This document shows, in pieces, positions 1 to 9,119 of a stretch of DNA of 64,000 nucleotides. Source of the stretch: Cupriavidus oxalaticus. Lineage in GTDB: Bacteria; Pseudomonadota; Gammaproteobacteria; Burkholderiales; Burkholderiaceae. Position 1 is the stretch's first letter; every line of letters begins with the position of its first letter. The DNA lies in contig NZ_CP038634.1 of the NCBI RefSeq assembly GCF_004768545.1, positions 1,860,001-1,924,000 of the forward strand, written 5' to 3'. Both the position numbers and the translations under genes were made by a program. A model generated the notes under the pieces. It was not told the DNA's origin. It worked only from the letters and a program-made list of their open reading frames with translations, and ran no database searches.

Positions 1-2923
1 CCGGCGCGCCCAGGTTGACATCCCCGGTGCGCGAGGCGATCACGGCCCCTTTGCCAGTGGCGGCGTCCTGGTCGTTCAGGATCTGCACGCCTGCGCCGAT
101 GGCAACAGCGTCCCCGAAGATGCGGTCGGTATTGGTGACCGTCGTGCCGGCCTGCACACGCACCGTGCCGCCTTCGATCAGGCCGCTGTTGGTGACTGCC
201 TCGTCGGCGCGCACGGTGTTGGCGACTTCGCCGTACAACTCCCCCGAGTTGTCGACATTGCGGGCATGTACGTCGATCGAGTTGGCGGACAGCATCTTGC
301 CGCTGTTGACGATATTGCCAGCGGTGTCGAAGGTCAGGTTCCCGCCGGCGGCGAGCGTTTTGGTGTTGGTGAAGTCGTTGGTCAGGTGGATATCAACATC
401 CCCCTTGGACCGCACTGTACCGTCGCCGGAAAGGCTATTGCCAACGATGGCGAGCCGGGTGTCGGCCGCCAGCAGGCCATCGGTGTTGGTGGTGGCGCCG
501 ACATTGAACTGCGCGGTGCCGCCCGAAGTCATCTCGCCCCGGGTGTTGTTGAACGTCGCCGAGGCGACCGTCATGGCTGTGTCGGCCCGTAGGGCACCAT
601 CGATATTGTCGATGGTGCTGGCGGCGATCCGGACGCTGCCGCCTTCCATACCTTTCGGCGCCGCGTCGGTCCCGCCGAGCGTGCTGCGGTTCACCACCGT
701 GCTCGCTTGAACGTCGAGCAGGCCGCCGGCATGGGCAAAGCCCGCCGTGTTGTCGAAGCCGCCGGTCAGGCGGATTGTCGCGTCGCCTTTCGAGGCGAGA
801 TAGCCGCTGTTGTTGGCCAGGCTCCCGGCGGTCACGTCAAGCGGCCCACCGGTAACGAACTTGCCTCCGGAGTTATCGAGGATCGTCGCATTGACCTTAG
901 CCGACTGCTGCCCGGAGACCGTCCCGGCCTGGTTGCTGAAGACCCCCGTGGCGAGCGTCAATGGCCCGTCGGCGACTGTCAGGCCACCGTTGCCGTTGTC
1001 GTACAGGTGCCCGTGCGTGTCTGCCACCAGCAGTCCGGTGGACTGCACCACACCTCCGCGGTTGTCGAAGAGGCCCGTGTCGGTTTGGACGCTGGCACCC
1101 GAGATCTCACCGGCGTTGTTCGTGAGCGCCTGGCCGCCGGTATCGGCCTTGAGCGCCTGGACTGCCGACAGTTGCCCATGGTCGTTGGTGATGGCGCCGC
1201 CGACAATGACCAAGTCCCTGGTCGCCAGGGCCTTGCCGGCGGTGTTGTCCAGAGCGCCATTCAGGGTCAGGTTGTCCTGCACGGAGCCGATCACGCCGCC
1301 GCGGTTGGCGATGGTCGCCCCAGCTACAGTCGTCGCTCCGGTGCCGGCTACGGTGGCGCAGGCATTGTCCACGGTATGCGATGCGGCGACGCGCAGTGCG
1401 CCGGCACTGGTGATGGCGCCGTTCTGGTTCAACACGGTAGCGCCGCTGACCTGGCCGCCGTTGGTGCCGGCCACGATGGCGCCGCCCCGGTTATCCACCC
1501 TGCCGCCGGCATTGACCTGCAAGGCAGTGGCTTCGAGCCGCGCGTTCTGGAGCGTGATGTCACCCGAGGCGTTCAGGGTGGCAGTGTTGTGCGCGACGGT
1601 CGTACCGTTGGACAGGTCCAGCGTTGGCGCCGACAGGTTGGAATCGGCCCCGGTGACGAGCTTGCCGCTGGACTGGATGGCGGTGCGCGCGGCAAGGCTG
1701 GCCGTGCCCGCGCCGGTGACGCTGGCATTGGCATCGACCCCGGCGCCGATGGTCCCGGTGTTCACAATACGCTCGGCGAAGCCCAGCAGATCCGTGCCGG
1801 CCGCCATCGTTCCGCTGTTGGCCAGCTGCCCCGGCGTGCTGCCATTGATGGCGCCGCGCGTAGTGATGGTGCCGGCGTTATCGATGTTGGTCCCGGCAAC
1901 GTTGGCGCCACCCTCGGACTGCAGGCGGCCACCCGGCACGATGCGCACGTCCCCATTGTTGTCCACGACGATATCGCCAGCGCGGGTTGTGATGCCGCCG
2001 CCGACATTGAAGCCGATGCCTTTTTCGGTCCCGATGAGACGTACCGAATTCGCGTACATCGACCCCAGCGCCGCCGCATCCAGCGCGAACTGCGGCGCGG
2101 CGCCCGTGCCCGCCTGCGGCGTGGCGTTGAGCGTCGAGTGGTCAATATGGTTCGCGCCTGCAATGGCGTTCAGGTGCCTGGCCCACAGTTCGGCGTTAAT
2201 GCTGATTGAGCGCGCCAGCAGATCGACCTGCGCCTGCGGGCTGGACAGGCCTGGGCCATCAATCCCGATATGGCCTTCCCGCACATCGAACCCGGTCAGG
2301 CTGCCATCGGCCCCAAACACCGGGCGCCCCGTTGAAAGCGTGAAGCGGTCTGCATTGATCACGCCGCAGCCCGAGCAGGTGATGCCCGCGGGGTTGGCCA
2401 GGACCAGGTTGGCGCGATTGCCGGCGATTTCCTGCGCCCCTAGCAATTGTGACGGATTGGGTTGCGTCACCTGAACCACGATATTGCCGGCACTGCTGTT
2501 GCCCAGCTGCACGTTGCCCTGAACCCAGCCCGCAATCCGGGTCTGCGAGTTCTGGCCGCCGTTGTTCAGCACCACGCCGGACGGGCCTACGTTGTACTGG
2601 ATGAAATTGTTGACGCTGGTTCCACCGTTGCGTTGGGGCGGGGCGATGTTCACGACCGGGACGCCATTGGACGCGACCCCGACCACCGGACGTTGCCCTG
2701 GCACATTCCTGTCCGCCTGGATCGGCAGCGTCTGCGCCGCTACGGGGACGCCCATCATTGCCGTCGTCACAGCGGTGAGCCATAGCACCGGCACGAACGC
2801 CGTTGTCGCGCCGCCGCGCGTTCCGCCATGGCGGCCCTTGGCGCATCCCGTCGCGCTTTCGCGAACTGCCACCAGCATGCCGCGAACGGCATTGAATACC
2901 AGCCGATAGAGTCTTGTGTTCAT
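1..2923 (-). CDS. Filamentous haemagglutinin-like exoprotein (TpsA), 5' part
   Basis: Open frame without stop from the ATG at 2923 to the window edge, giving the first 974 residues of a larger protein. The N-terminus (MNTRLYRLVFNAVRGMLVAV) is a typical ESPR, the extended signal peptide of large type V exoproteins, followed by a hydrophobic stretch and a signal cleavage region near VAAQT. The haemagglutination (TPS) domain follows, with the NPAGI motif at residues 177-181 and a Cys pair at 183 and 186 (CSGC). From about residue 300 the protein is built of degenerate ~20-residue repeats of the form LxNxGGxI/LxNxAGxI, which fold as a beta-helix in this family. Such proteins are exported by an outer-membrane TpsB partner and act in adhesion or contact-dependent inhibition. 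No TpsB gene is visible here; it and the functional C-terminus would lie beyond position 1. Family assignment is firm; role (adhesin or CdiA-type toxin carrier) is open. Confidence 0.9.
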   Translation of the reverse strand, partial: MNTRLYRLVFNAVRGMLVAVRESATGCAKGRHGGTRGGATTAFVPVLWLTAVTTAMMGVPVAAQTLPIQADRNVPGQRPVVGVASNGVPVVNIAPPQRNGGTSVNNFIQYNVGPSGVVLNNGGQNSQTRIAGWVQGNVQLGNSSAGNIVVQVTQPNPSQLLGAQEIAGNRANLVLANPAGITCSGCGVINADRFTLSTGRPVFGADGSLTGFDVREGHIGIDGPGLSSPQAQVDLLARSISINAELWARHLNAIAGANHIDHSTLNATPQAGTGAAPQFALDAAALGSMYANSVRLIGTEKGIGFNVGGGITTRAGDIVVDNNGDVRIVPGGRLQSEGGANVAGTNIDNAGTITTRGAINGSTPGQLANSGTMAAGTDLLGFAERIVNTGTIGAGVDANASVTGAGTASLAARTAIQSSGKLVTGADSNLSAPTLDLSNGTTVAHNTATLNASGDITLQNARLEATALQVNAGGRVDNRGGAIVAGTNGGQVSGATVLNQNGAITSAGALRVAASHTVDNACATVAGTGATTVAGATIANRGGVIGSVQDNLTLNGALDNTAGKALATRDLVIVGGAITNDHGQLSAVQALKADTGGQALTNNAGEISGASVQTDTGLFDNRGGVVQSTGLLVADTHGHLYDNGNGGLTVADGPLTLATGVFSNQAGTVSGQQSAKVNATILDNSGGKFVTGGPLDVTAGSLANNSGYLASKGDATIRLTGGFDNTAGFAHAGGLLDVQASTVVNRSTLGGTDAAPKGMEGGSVRIAASTIDNIDGALRADTAMTVASATFNNTRGEMTSGGTAQFNVGATTNTDGLLAADTRLAIVGNSLSGDGTVRSKGDVDIHLTNDFTNTKTLAAGGNLTFDTAGNIVNSGKMLSANSIDVHARNVDNSGELYGEVANTVRADEAVTNSGLIEGGTVRVQAGTTVTNTDRIFGDAVAIGAGVQILNDQDAATGKGAVIASRTGDVNLGAP

Positions 2924-3301
2924 GATGGCTCTTGTCTTGCACAGCTTCACCCGGCGAGAACACCGTCCCCGGGCACTGGCATCGCGCTGCCATCGTTGAT
3001 GTGCACCGGGCCTGGATCGCCAGCGGTCAAAGAAAAGGCGGACGGGTTGAGGTCACCGCCAGAGCAGCGGTGCACGGCAGGAGGCACGCACCGCAATGTG
3101 CAAGGGTATCGACGGCAGGCCGATAAGTTGCTGGGACGAATCCGACTTTGAGACGGGAATTTCTCAAAGGTGGGCTTGCGGCCAATCCACGAGGGGCTTA
3201 TGGCGCATGGCTACGCCGGCGCAGTGGCGAGGGAAGGAGGAAGGAAGGGGAGACGTGGCGCGGCCGGGCGAAGACTCGCCCGGCCGGATCATGCGATGTG
3301 G
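2924..3301. other. Intergenic region upstream of the haemagglutinin gene
   Basis: This 378-bp stretch carries the 5' leader of the minus-strand haemagglutinin gene and the end of the DUF1329 transcript. Apart from the hairpin at 3261-3286 I see no convincing gene. Short plus-strand frames crossing it have no family character. Confidence 0.5.
3261..3286 (-). terminator. Terminator-like hairpin after the DUF1329 gene
   Basis: Perfect 11-bp inverted repeat (CGGCCGGGCGA, loop AGAC, then its complement) starting 15 bp past the stop codon of the minus-strand DUF1329 gene. It is not followed by a clean T tract, only by a pyrimidine-rich stretch, so termination is likely but not certain. Confidence 0.5.
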
Positions 3302-4681
3302 TCAGGTACCCGATCCGCGCGCGGCGTCCGGGGAGAAGAACGCTTCGGTGAACTCAGGGCTGTTGTTCAGCTGGAACATCGGGCCTTCGTTGGTCAGGCG
3401 GTCCGCAAAGTAAGCGCCGGAAATCAGGTCATGGTAGAACACCGCGGTCGGATGATAGCGGCGCGCATCGTAGGCGTAGACCGAGGCCTGCAGGTTGGTG
3501 CGCCACAGCTGGCCGCGGCCATCGTAGTTGTCGGCGGCGAGGGCTTGCCAGGTGTCTTCGTCGAGATACAGCACGCGCTTCGCATACTGGTGCCGGAAGC
3601 CGGACTTGAGCGTTGCTTCCAGGATCCATACGCGATGCAGCTCATAACGCATCACGTCTGGGCTGGCGTGGCCGTTGGCCAGCAGGTCCTTGTACTTGAT
3701 CGACGTGCTCAGCAGCTTGTAGTTGTGGTACGGGACATAGATCTCCTTCTTGCCGACGATCTTCCAGTTGTAGCGCTCGCCGGAGCCGTTGAAGAGGCGG
3801 TCGTCATCCACGGTGCGGAAGCCGCCGGGGCCCTGCGGCTGGTCGAAGCCGAATTCCGGCGCCTGGCGCACGCGCCGCGTGCCCGGGTTGTAGATCCAGG
3901 TGCGGTTGGTGTCGGAGCCTTCCTGGTCCCACACGGCATAACCCACGATCACCTGGCCGCGGTCGCGCAGCGGCAGGTCGGTCGCCGTGCGGAAGAAGGA
4001 GCGCTCGTTGAGCGCATTGTGCGGGTCGAACTTGCCGTTGTTGCGCGGCGAGAGGATGCTGTACGAGACCCGACCCCATGCGATCGAGCCATTCGGGTAG
4101 ACCACGGCCTGGTCGTACTGCGCCTTCTCGGTGCCGACTGCCGACGAGAAGCGCTGGTTCCACAGCAGCTCCATTGCCGTCTTCGGGATCGGGTATGGCA
4201 CCTGCGGGCCCGCGTCCTTCAGGCCGTTGGCATCGCCCGTCATCTTGACGGTGGTGGCGTAGGTGCGGATGTCCTTGTAGACCGTGTCTTCGTAGCGGAA
4301 GTCGCGGTGGCTGGCGTACACCGGCATCTTGAAGGTGTCGGGGTACTTCTTGAACAGCGCCTTCTGGCCGTCGCTGAGCCGCTCCGCATACTGCGCCATG
4401 TTCTGCGCGGTGATGACGAACAGGGGTTTTTCGTCCGCATACGGGTCCGGATACCGTTCGCCGCGCTGGTATTTGACGTTTGGCGGCGTGCCCAGCCATT
4501 TGCCGGCCCATGCGGGCACATCGCCGTCCTTGCTGGCGGCCCGTTCCGCGCCCATCGGCGTCAGGTTGCCGTCAAGCTGCTTGAGGTCCTCGGGGGTGAC
4601 CTTCGCCCACGATGCCGCGGCCAGTGCCATGCTGGTCACCAGCAGGCTGCCGCGCAGCAGTCTATGTGTAGTGGATGTCAT
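3302..4681 (-). CDS. DUF1329 domain-containing exported protein
   Basis: 459-residue protein of the DUF1329 family, Gram-negative envelope proteins thought to resemble lipoprotein-sorting (LolA/LolB-like) folds and often found near lipid or aromatic catabolism genes. The N-terminus MTSTTHRLLRGSLLVTSMAL followed by AAASWA is a Sec signal peptide, so the mature protein should be periplasmic or outer-membrane associated. The ATG at 4681 was chosen because AGGAG lies 12 nt upstream and the signal peptide starts there; a longer frame to 4732 has no signal character. The characteristic conserved blocks are seen (YPNGSIAWGR, TWIYNPGTRRVRQAPEFGFD, PYHNYKL, RHQYAKRVLYLDEDTW). Monocistronic, ahead of the acyl-CoA dehydrogenase operon but separated from it by a strong terminator. 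Exact function of the family is unknown. Confidence 0.88.
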   Translation of the reverse strand: MTSTTHRLLRGSLLVTSMALAAASWAKVTPEDLKQLDGNLTPMGAERAASKDGDVPAWAGKWLGTPPNVKYQRGERYPDPYADEKPLFVITAQNMAQYAERLSDGQKALFKKYPDTFKMPVYASHRDFRYEDTVYKDIRTYATTVKMTGDANGLKDAGPQVPYPIPKTAMELLWNQRFSSAVGTEKAQYDQAVVYPNGSIAWGRVSYSILSPRNNGKFDPHNALNERSFFRTATDLPLRDRGQVIVGYAVWDQEGSDTNRTWIYNPGTRRVRQAPEFGFDQPQGPGGFRTVDDDRLFNGSGERYNWKIVGKKEIYVPYHNYKLLSTSIKYKDLLANGHASPDVMRYELHRVWILEATLKSGFRHQYAKRVLYLDEDTWQALAADNYDGRGQLWRTNLQASVYAYDARRYHPTAVFYHDLISGAYFADRLTNEGPMFQLNNSPEFTEAFFSPDAARGSGT

Positions 4682-4721
4682 TGCAGTCTCGCTCCTAGGG
4701 GAATGGCCGGCGACGTCCGTG

Positions 4722-4735
4722 CCTGTGGTCACAGG
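4722..4735. promoter_or_regulatory. Palindrome upstream of the DUF1329 gene
   Basis: CCTGTG-GT-CACAGG, a perfect 6-bp inverted repeat about 40 bp upstream of the DUF1329 start codon. Position would suit an operator, but a single copy proves nothing. Confidence 0.3.
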
Positions 4736-4811
4736 GTAGTGACGGCGCCGCAGCCGGGAATCGTTGGAACGGACTAGTGGATTTCCCTAGCCTGTGGAGC
4801 GAGGTGTAAAC

Positions 4812-4840
4812 AAAAAGAGGCCGGGTAATTACCCGGCCTC
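4812..4840 (-). terminator. Rho-independent terminator of the acyl-CoA dehydrogenase operon
   Basis: A 24-nt self-complementary hairpin (arms GAGGCCGGGT/ACCCGGCCTC, loop AATT) at 4817-4840 lies just past the stop at 4874. On the minus strand it is followed by TTTTTG, the classical intrinsic terminator arrangement. Confidence 0.85.
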
Positions 4841-4873
4841 ATAGCAACTGGCGGCCAGCGGCCGCTGGCCGGA

Positions 4874-6001
4874 TCAGGCTTCCATCACTTCGCCGAAGCG
4901 CTGCATATGGTAGTCGCTGTCGCCCAGCAACTGGTCCAGCATGGTCAGGCGCTTGAAGTAGTCGCCCACGGACAGCTCGTCGGTCATGCCCATGCCGCCA
5001 TGCAGCTGCACCGCCTGCTGGCCGACAAAGCGCCCGGCGCGTGCAACCGTCACCTTGGCAGCCGACAGCATGCGGCGGCGCGCGGCAGGATCGGTTTCGT
5101 CCAGCGCCTGCGCCGCCACGTAGGCCATCGACAGCGCCAGTTCCTTCTGCACCAGCATGTCGGCCATGCGGTGCTGCAGTGCCTGGAAGCTGGCCAGCGG
5201 CTTGCCGAACTGCTGGCGCGTGCCCAGGTATTCGCCGGTGATCTGGATCAGCTTTTCCATGGCGCCCGCGCCTTCGGCGCACAGCGCAGCGATGCCGTGC
5301 TCGAGGCCGACGCCCAGCGCCGCCAGGCCGTCGGCGGCCTGGCCCACCAGTGCGCTGGCCGGCACGGTGACGTTCTGCAGCGACAGGTCGGCGGCGCGCA
5401 GGCCGTCGATGGTGGGATAGGCGGTCACGCCCAGGCCCTTGCTGTCGCGCGGCACCAGGAACAGCGCGATCTCGTTGCTGCCGGAAACCCGTGCGGTCAG
5501 CAGGTAGGCGTCGGCGGCGGCACCGTGCCAGACCACGCTCTTGGTGCCGCTGATCACGTAGCCGTCGCCGCTGCGCTCGGCGCTGGCGCGGGCCGATTCC
5601 GGGCGGTAGCGCGTGGTCGGCTCCAGGTAGGCCAGCGTGACGATGCGTTCGCCCGAGGCGATCGCGGGCAGCCATTCCTGCTTCTGCGCGTCGCTGCCGT
5701 AGGCGTTGAGGATGGCCGCGGCCATCACGCCGCTGGGCGTGACCGGCTCCAGCACCAGGCCGCGGCCCAGCTCGCGCTGCACCACCAGCTGGCTGGCGGG
5801 GCCTTCGCCGAAGCCGCCGAAATCCGCCGGCACGGTCAGGCCCAGCACGCCCATTTCGGCGAGCTTGTTCCACACGCCGCGATCCAGGCTCTCGCCCTGG
5901 CGCGCGCTCTTGCGGCGGGCCTCGAAGGTGTATTCGGTATCGATGAAGCGACGCAGGCTGTCCGCCAGCATCTGTTGCTCTTCGCTGTAGGTAAAGTCCA
6001 T
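4874..6001 (-). CDS. Acyl-CoA dehydrogenase family protein
   Basis: 375-residue flavoprotein of the acyl-CoA dehydrogenase superfamily, which introduces an alpha,beta double bond into an acyl-CoA using FAD and electron-transfer flavoprotein. N-terminal helical domain begins MDFTYSEEQQMLADSLRRFI; the mid domain has the substrate/FAD strand region around ERIVTLAYLEPTTRY, less canonical than usual; the C-terminal helical domain holds RQQFGKPLASFQALQHRMAD and QLHGGMGMTDE. No Glu sits at the usual MCAD-type base position near the C-terminus (FKRLTMLDQLLG), common for the second member of a gene pair. It follows the 397-residue dehydrogenase with a 13-bp gap, so the two are co-transcribed and may form a heteromer, as in steroid-type dehydrogenases. 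Substrate unknown. Confidence 0.9.
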   Translation of the reverse strand: MDFTYSEEQQMLADSLRRFIDTEYTFEARRKSARQGESLDRGVWNKLAEMGVLGLTVPADFGGFGEGPASQLVVQRELGRGLVLEPVTPSGVMAAAILNAYGSDAQKQEWLPAIASGERIVTLAYLEPTTRYRPESARASAERSGDGYVISGTKSVVWHGAAADAYLLTARVSGSNEIALFLVPRDSKGLGVTAYPTIDGLRAADLSLQNVTVPASALVGQAADGLAALGVGLEHGIAALCAEGAGAMEKLIQITGEYLGTRQQFGKPLASFQALQHRMADMLVQKELALSMAYVAAQALDETDPAARRRMLSAAKVTVARAGRFVGQQAVQLHGGMGMTDELSVGDYFKRLTMLDQLLGDSDYHMQRFGEVMEA

Positions 6002-6014
6002 GTCAGCTATCCCT

Positions 6015-7208
6015 TCAGAAACCCAGGATCATCTTGGAGATGATGTTCTTCTGCACTTCGGTCGCGCCGCCGTAGATCGAGGTCTTGCGCATGTCGTAGT
6101 AGGTGGAGGCGGCGGGGGCGGCCCACTCTGGGCCGGACACCGGCTGCGTGGCGCCCGGCTCGAGCCAGTCCGGCGAATACGGCCAGGCGTTGGGGCCGGC
6201 CACTTCCATCATCAGCATGCCCAGGTCCTGCTGCACCTCCGAGCCGCGGATCTTGACGATCGACGCTTCCGGTCCGGGCGTGCCGGCGGCCTGCGTGGCG
6301 ACGCGCAGCAGCAGCATTTCCAGCGCCATGATGTCCATCTCGACGCGGGCGATCTTGTCGCGCATGCGCACGTCTTCGATCAGCGGGCGGCCGGCGCCGT
6401 CGGTGGCCTGGCTGGCGTAATGCTTGAGCTGGCGCAGCTCGCGGTGGCAGTGGCCGATGCCGGCAATGCCGGTGCGCTCGTGGCCGAGCAGGTACTTGGC
6501 GTAGGTCCACGCGCGGTTCTCTTCGCCGACCAGGTTCCCCACGGGCACTTCCACGTCCTCGAACCAGGTCTCGTTCACGTCGTGGCCGCCGTCCAGCGTC
6601 TTGATCGGGCGCACCGTCACGCCGGGCGACTTCATGTCGATCAGCAGCATGGAGATGCCTTCCTGCGCCTTGGCATCGGGATCGGTGCGCACCAGGCAGA
6701 AGATCCAGTCGGCAAAGTGGGCCATCGTGGTCCAGGTCTTCTGGCCGTTGACGATGTACTTGTCGCCGCGGCGCACGGCGCGGGTCTTCAGAGAGGCCAG
6801 GTCGGAACCGGAGCCCGGCTCGGAATAGCCCTGGCACCAGAAGTCTTCCACGCCCGGGATGCGCGGCAGGAAGCGCTGCTGCATCTCGGGACTGGCGTAC
6901 TTCATCAGCACCGGGCCGATCATGGTCAGGCCGAACGGCAGCATGCGCGGCGCGCCGGCGCGGAAGGTCTCGATTTCAAAGATCAGGCGCTGCAGCGCGG
7001 TCCAGCCGGTGCCGCCCCATTGCGTGGGCCAGGTGGGAGCGCCCCAGCCGTGGGCCTGCAGGATGCGGTGCCAGCGGACGTAGTCGTCCTTCTCGACGCG
7101 CTGGTGGTTGAGCACCTTGTTGCGGATGTCTTCCGGCAGGCTGGCCTGCACGAAAGCGCGGACTTCCTCGCGGAAGGCCTGTTCCTCGGCGGTGAAACGC
7201 AAATCCAT
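6015..7208 (-). CDS. Acyl-CoA dehydrogenase family protein
   Basis: 397-residue acyl-CoA dehydrogenase, first gene of a two-gene minus-strand operon with the 375-residue paralogue. N-terminal domain MDLRFTAEEQAFREEVRAF; conserved FAD/substrate strand WCQGYSEPGSGSDLASLKTR; YIVNGQKTWTT; C-terminal IYGGATEVQKNIISKMIL. The Gly at IYGGA replaces the Glu base of the medium-chain type, so the base must lie elsewhere or be supplied by the partner. The ATG at 7208 has GAGGGG about 9 nt upstream. It faces the CoA ligase gene across a 316-bp divergent promoter region, suggesting shared control and a role in oxidising the CoA ester made by that ligase. Substrate not identifiable from sequence. Confidence 0.92.
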   Translation of the reverse strand: MDLRFTAEEQAFREEVRAFVQASLPEDIRNKVLNHQRVEKDDYVRWHRILQAHGWGAPTWPTQWGGTGWTALQRLIFEIETFRAGAPRMLPFGLTMIGPVLMKYASPEMQQRFLPRIPGVEDFWCQGYSEPGSGSDLASLKTRAVRRGDKYIVNGQKTWTTMAHFADWIFCLVRTDPDAKAQEGISMLLIDMKSPGVTVRPIKTLDGGHDVNETWFEDVEVPVGNLVGEENRAWTYAKYLLGHERTGIAGIGHCHRELRQLKHYASQATDGAGRPLIEDVRMRDKIARVEMDIMALEMLLLRVATQAAGTPGPEASIVKIRGSEVQQDLGMLMMEVAGPNAWPYSPDWLEPGATQPVSGPEWAAPAASTYYDMRKTSIYGGATEVQKNIISKMILGF

Positions 7209-7524
7209 CTGAATGTCCCCTCGTTACGCGGGCGTCCGCTGCTGGCAAGCAACCGGTGCAGCCCTAGGTGTGCCGGCCGATTGTAGGGCGCGGGGCGTTC
7301 TCCATTGCTTTATCAATCATAAAGTCGCCCTTCGTGCCGGCGGAACCACCTGAGCCGGGTGGTGGTGGCGTGGACGAACACGGCCTTAGCCAATTCCAAA
7401 TACCGCGGCGCGCAGCCTTGCCGCAAACTGGCACGGCCTGCTCAAGTGCGTCGGGGTGCATTCCGGCGCATTTGCCGCCGGCAAGCATCGCCAACCCAGC
7501 CGTATCCCGAACGAGCCCAGCCGC
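7209..7524. other. Divergent promoter region, acyl-CoA dehydrogenases / CoA ligase
   Basis: 316-bp region between the divergent start codons at 7208 and 7525. It contains the AT-rich inverted repeat at 7308-7324. No protein-coding or RNA gene recognised. Confidence 0.55.
7308..7324. promoter_or_regulatory. AT-rich inverted repeat, candidate operator
   Basis: CTTTAT-caatc-ATAAAG, a perfect 6-bp inverted repeat, standing out by its AT content in a GC-rich divergent intergenic region. Its placement would let one regulator control both directions. The regulator is not adjacent. Confidence 0.4.
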
Positions 7525-9045
7525 ATGTCTTCCTTCCGCCCCGAATACATCCACGATATCCCCGGCCACTGGGCCGCGCAGACGCCCGCCGCGCCTTGCC
7601 TGTTCGAAAGCGGCGCGGTGATCAGCTATGGCGAACTGTGGCAGCGCATCGAAGCGGCGCGCGACTGGCTGGCGGCGCAGGGCGTGGGCGAAGGCGACCG
7701 GGTCATGATGGTCGGCGAGAACTGCAACGAGATGGTGGTGACGCTGTTCGCCAGCAGCCTGCTGCATGCCTGGCCGATCCAGGTCAACGCGCGCTTGTCC
7801 GCGCGCGAAATCGACAATATCCGCGACCACGCCCAGCCGGCGCTGGTGCTGTTCACCGGCCATGTGTCCGACGTGGCCGCCGCGCACGGTGCGCGGCTCG
7901 GCGCGCAGGCCAGCGCCTGCCCCGTCTTTGCCGACGGCATGCTCGCACTGCGCGCAGCCAGCGCGCCGGAACGCGTGGCCAGCGAACAGGCGCGCCAGGT
8001 CGCGACGCTGATCTATACCTCCGGCACCACCGGCGCGCCCAAGGGCGTGATGGTGCCGCATGTCGGCCTGACGCACTTTGCCCGCATCTCCGCCACCTCG
8101 CGCGACATGGGGCAGGCGGACGTGGCCTACGGGGCACTGCCGATGTCGCATATCTTCGGCATCGCCACGGTGCTGATGGCTACCCTTTACGCCGGTGCCA
8201 GCCTGTTCCTGCGCCCGCGCTTCGACGGCAACGACGTGTTCGAGGCGCTGGCGTCGCCCGGCGTCACCATCCTGCAAGGCGTGCCGACCATGTTCACGCG
8301 CATCCTTGCGGTGGCGGCGCAACATGGGGCAGGCCCGGGCAAGTATCCGCGCCTGCGCTACCTGTACACCGGCGGCGCGCCGCTCGATCCCACGCTCAAG
8401 CGCGACGTAGAAGCCCTGTTCGGCCAGCCGCTGCACCATGGCTACGGCATCACCGAATATGCCGGCTCGCTCTTCATCACGCGCTTGGACGCGCCGCGTG
8501 CCGACTGCTCGGCCGGGCATATCGTCGAAGGCGTCGAAATCGAGATTACCGACGATGCCGGCACGCCTCTGCCCGCAGGCGAGCGCGGCCAGATCCGCGT
8601 GCGCGGTCCCGGCGTGATGCTTGGCTACTACCGCAACGCGGAGCAGACGGCTGATGCGCTGTTGCCGGGCGGCTGGCTCAACACCGGCGACCTGGGCTAC
8701 CTGGATGCCGACGGGGCGCTGTTTATCTCCGGCCGCTCCAAGGACCTGATCATCCGCTCGGGGTTCAACGTCTACCCGATCGAAGTCGAGTCGGTGATCA
8801 ACGCCTTCCCCGGCGTGCGCCAGTCGGCGGTGGTGGGGCGCCCCGCCAGCGACGGCAACGAAGAGGTGGTCGCCTTTATCGAGACGCAGGAAGGCGCGAG
8901 CGTCGATCCCAAGGCGCTCGACGTCTACCTGCGCGAAAGCCTGGCACCGTACAAGCGCCCGGCCGAGATCCGCACCGTCGATGTCATTCCCACTACTGCC
9001 AGCGGCAAGCTGCTCAAGCAGCCGCTGCGCGCGCTGCTGGACTGA
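7525..9045 (+). CDS. AMP-dependent acyl-CoA synthetase/ligase
   Basis: 506-residue member of the ANL superfamily. It should activate a carboxylic acid to its CoA thioester via an acyl-adenylate. P-loop motif YTSGTTGAPKG begins at Tyr164; further family motifs are HGYGITEYAGS, GWLNTGDLGYLDADG, SGFNVYPIEVESVI and the C-terminal catalytic lysine in TTASGKLLKQPLR. The ATG at 7525 (MSSFRPEYIHDIPGHWA) starts the conserved fold; an in-frame ATG at 7456 would add a non-conserved low-complexity tail. It is followed by a Bug-family binding protein and is divergent from two acyl-CoA dehydrogenases, so uptake, activation and dehydrogenation of one acid are linked here. Substrate class unresolved (medium-chain or aryl/alkyl acid). 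Confidence 0.92.
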   Translation: MSSFRPEYIHDIPGHWAAQTPAAPCLFESGAVISYGELWQRIEAARDWLAAQGVGEGDRVMMVGENCNEMVVTLFASSLLHAWPIQVNARLSAREIDNIRDHAQPALVLFTGHVSDVAAAHGARLGAQASACPVFADGMLALRAASAPERVASEQARQVATLIYTSGTTGAPKGVMVPHVGLTHFARISATSRDMGQADVAYGALPMSHIFGIATVLMATLYAGASLFLRPRFDGNDVFEALASPGVTILQGVPTMFTRILAVAAQHGAGPGKYPRLRYLYTGGAPLDPTLKRDVEALFGQPLHHGYGITEYAGSLFITRLDAPRADCSAGHIVEGVEIEITDDAGTPLPAGERGQIRVRGPGVMLGYYRNAEQTADALLPGGWLNTGDLGYLDADGALFISGRSKDLIIRSGFNVYPIEVESVINAFPGVRQSAVVGRPASDGNEEVVAFIETQEGASVDPKALDVYLRESLAPYKRPAEIRTVDVIPTTASGKLLKQPLRALLD

Positions 9046-9062
9046 GCGCCTGAATCCCTTTA

Positions 9063-9089
9063 CCGGGCTGGCGTCATACGCCGGCCCGG
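9063..9089 (+). other. Strong intercistronic hairpin
   Basis: Twelve-bp stem (CCGGGCTGGCGT / ACGCCGGCCCGG, one G-U pair) with a 3-nt loop between the ligase stop and the Bug gene. No T tract follows, so it may stabilise mRNA ends or attenuate rather than terminate. Confidence 0.45.
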
Positions 9090-9119
9090 GCATTTCAGCC
9101 CTATCTGGAGGAGACAACA

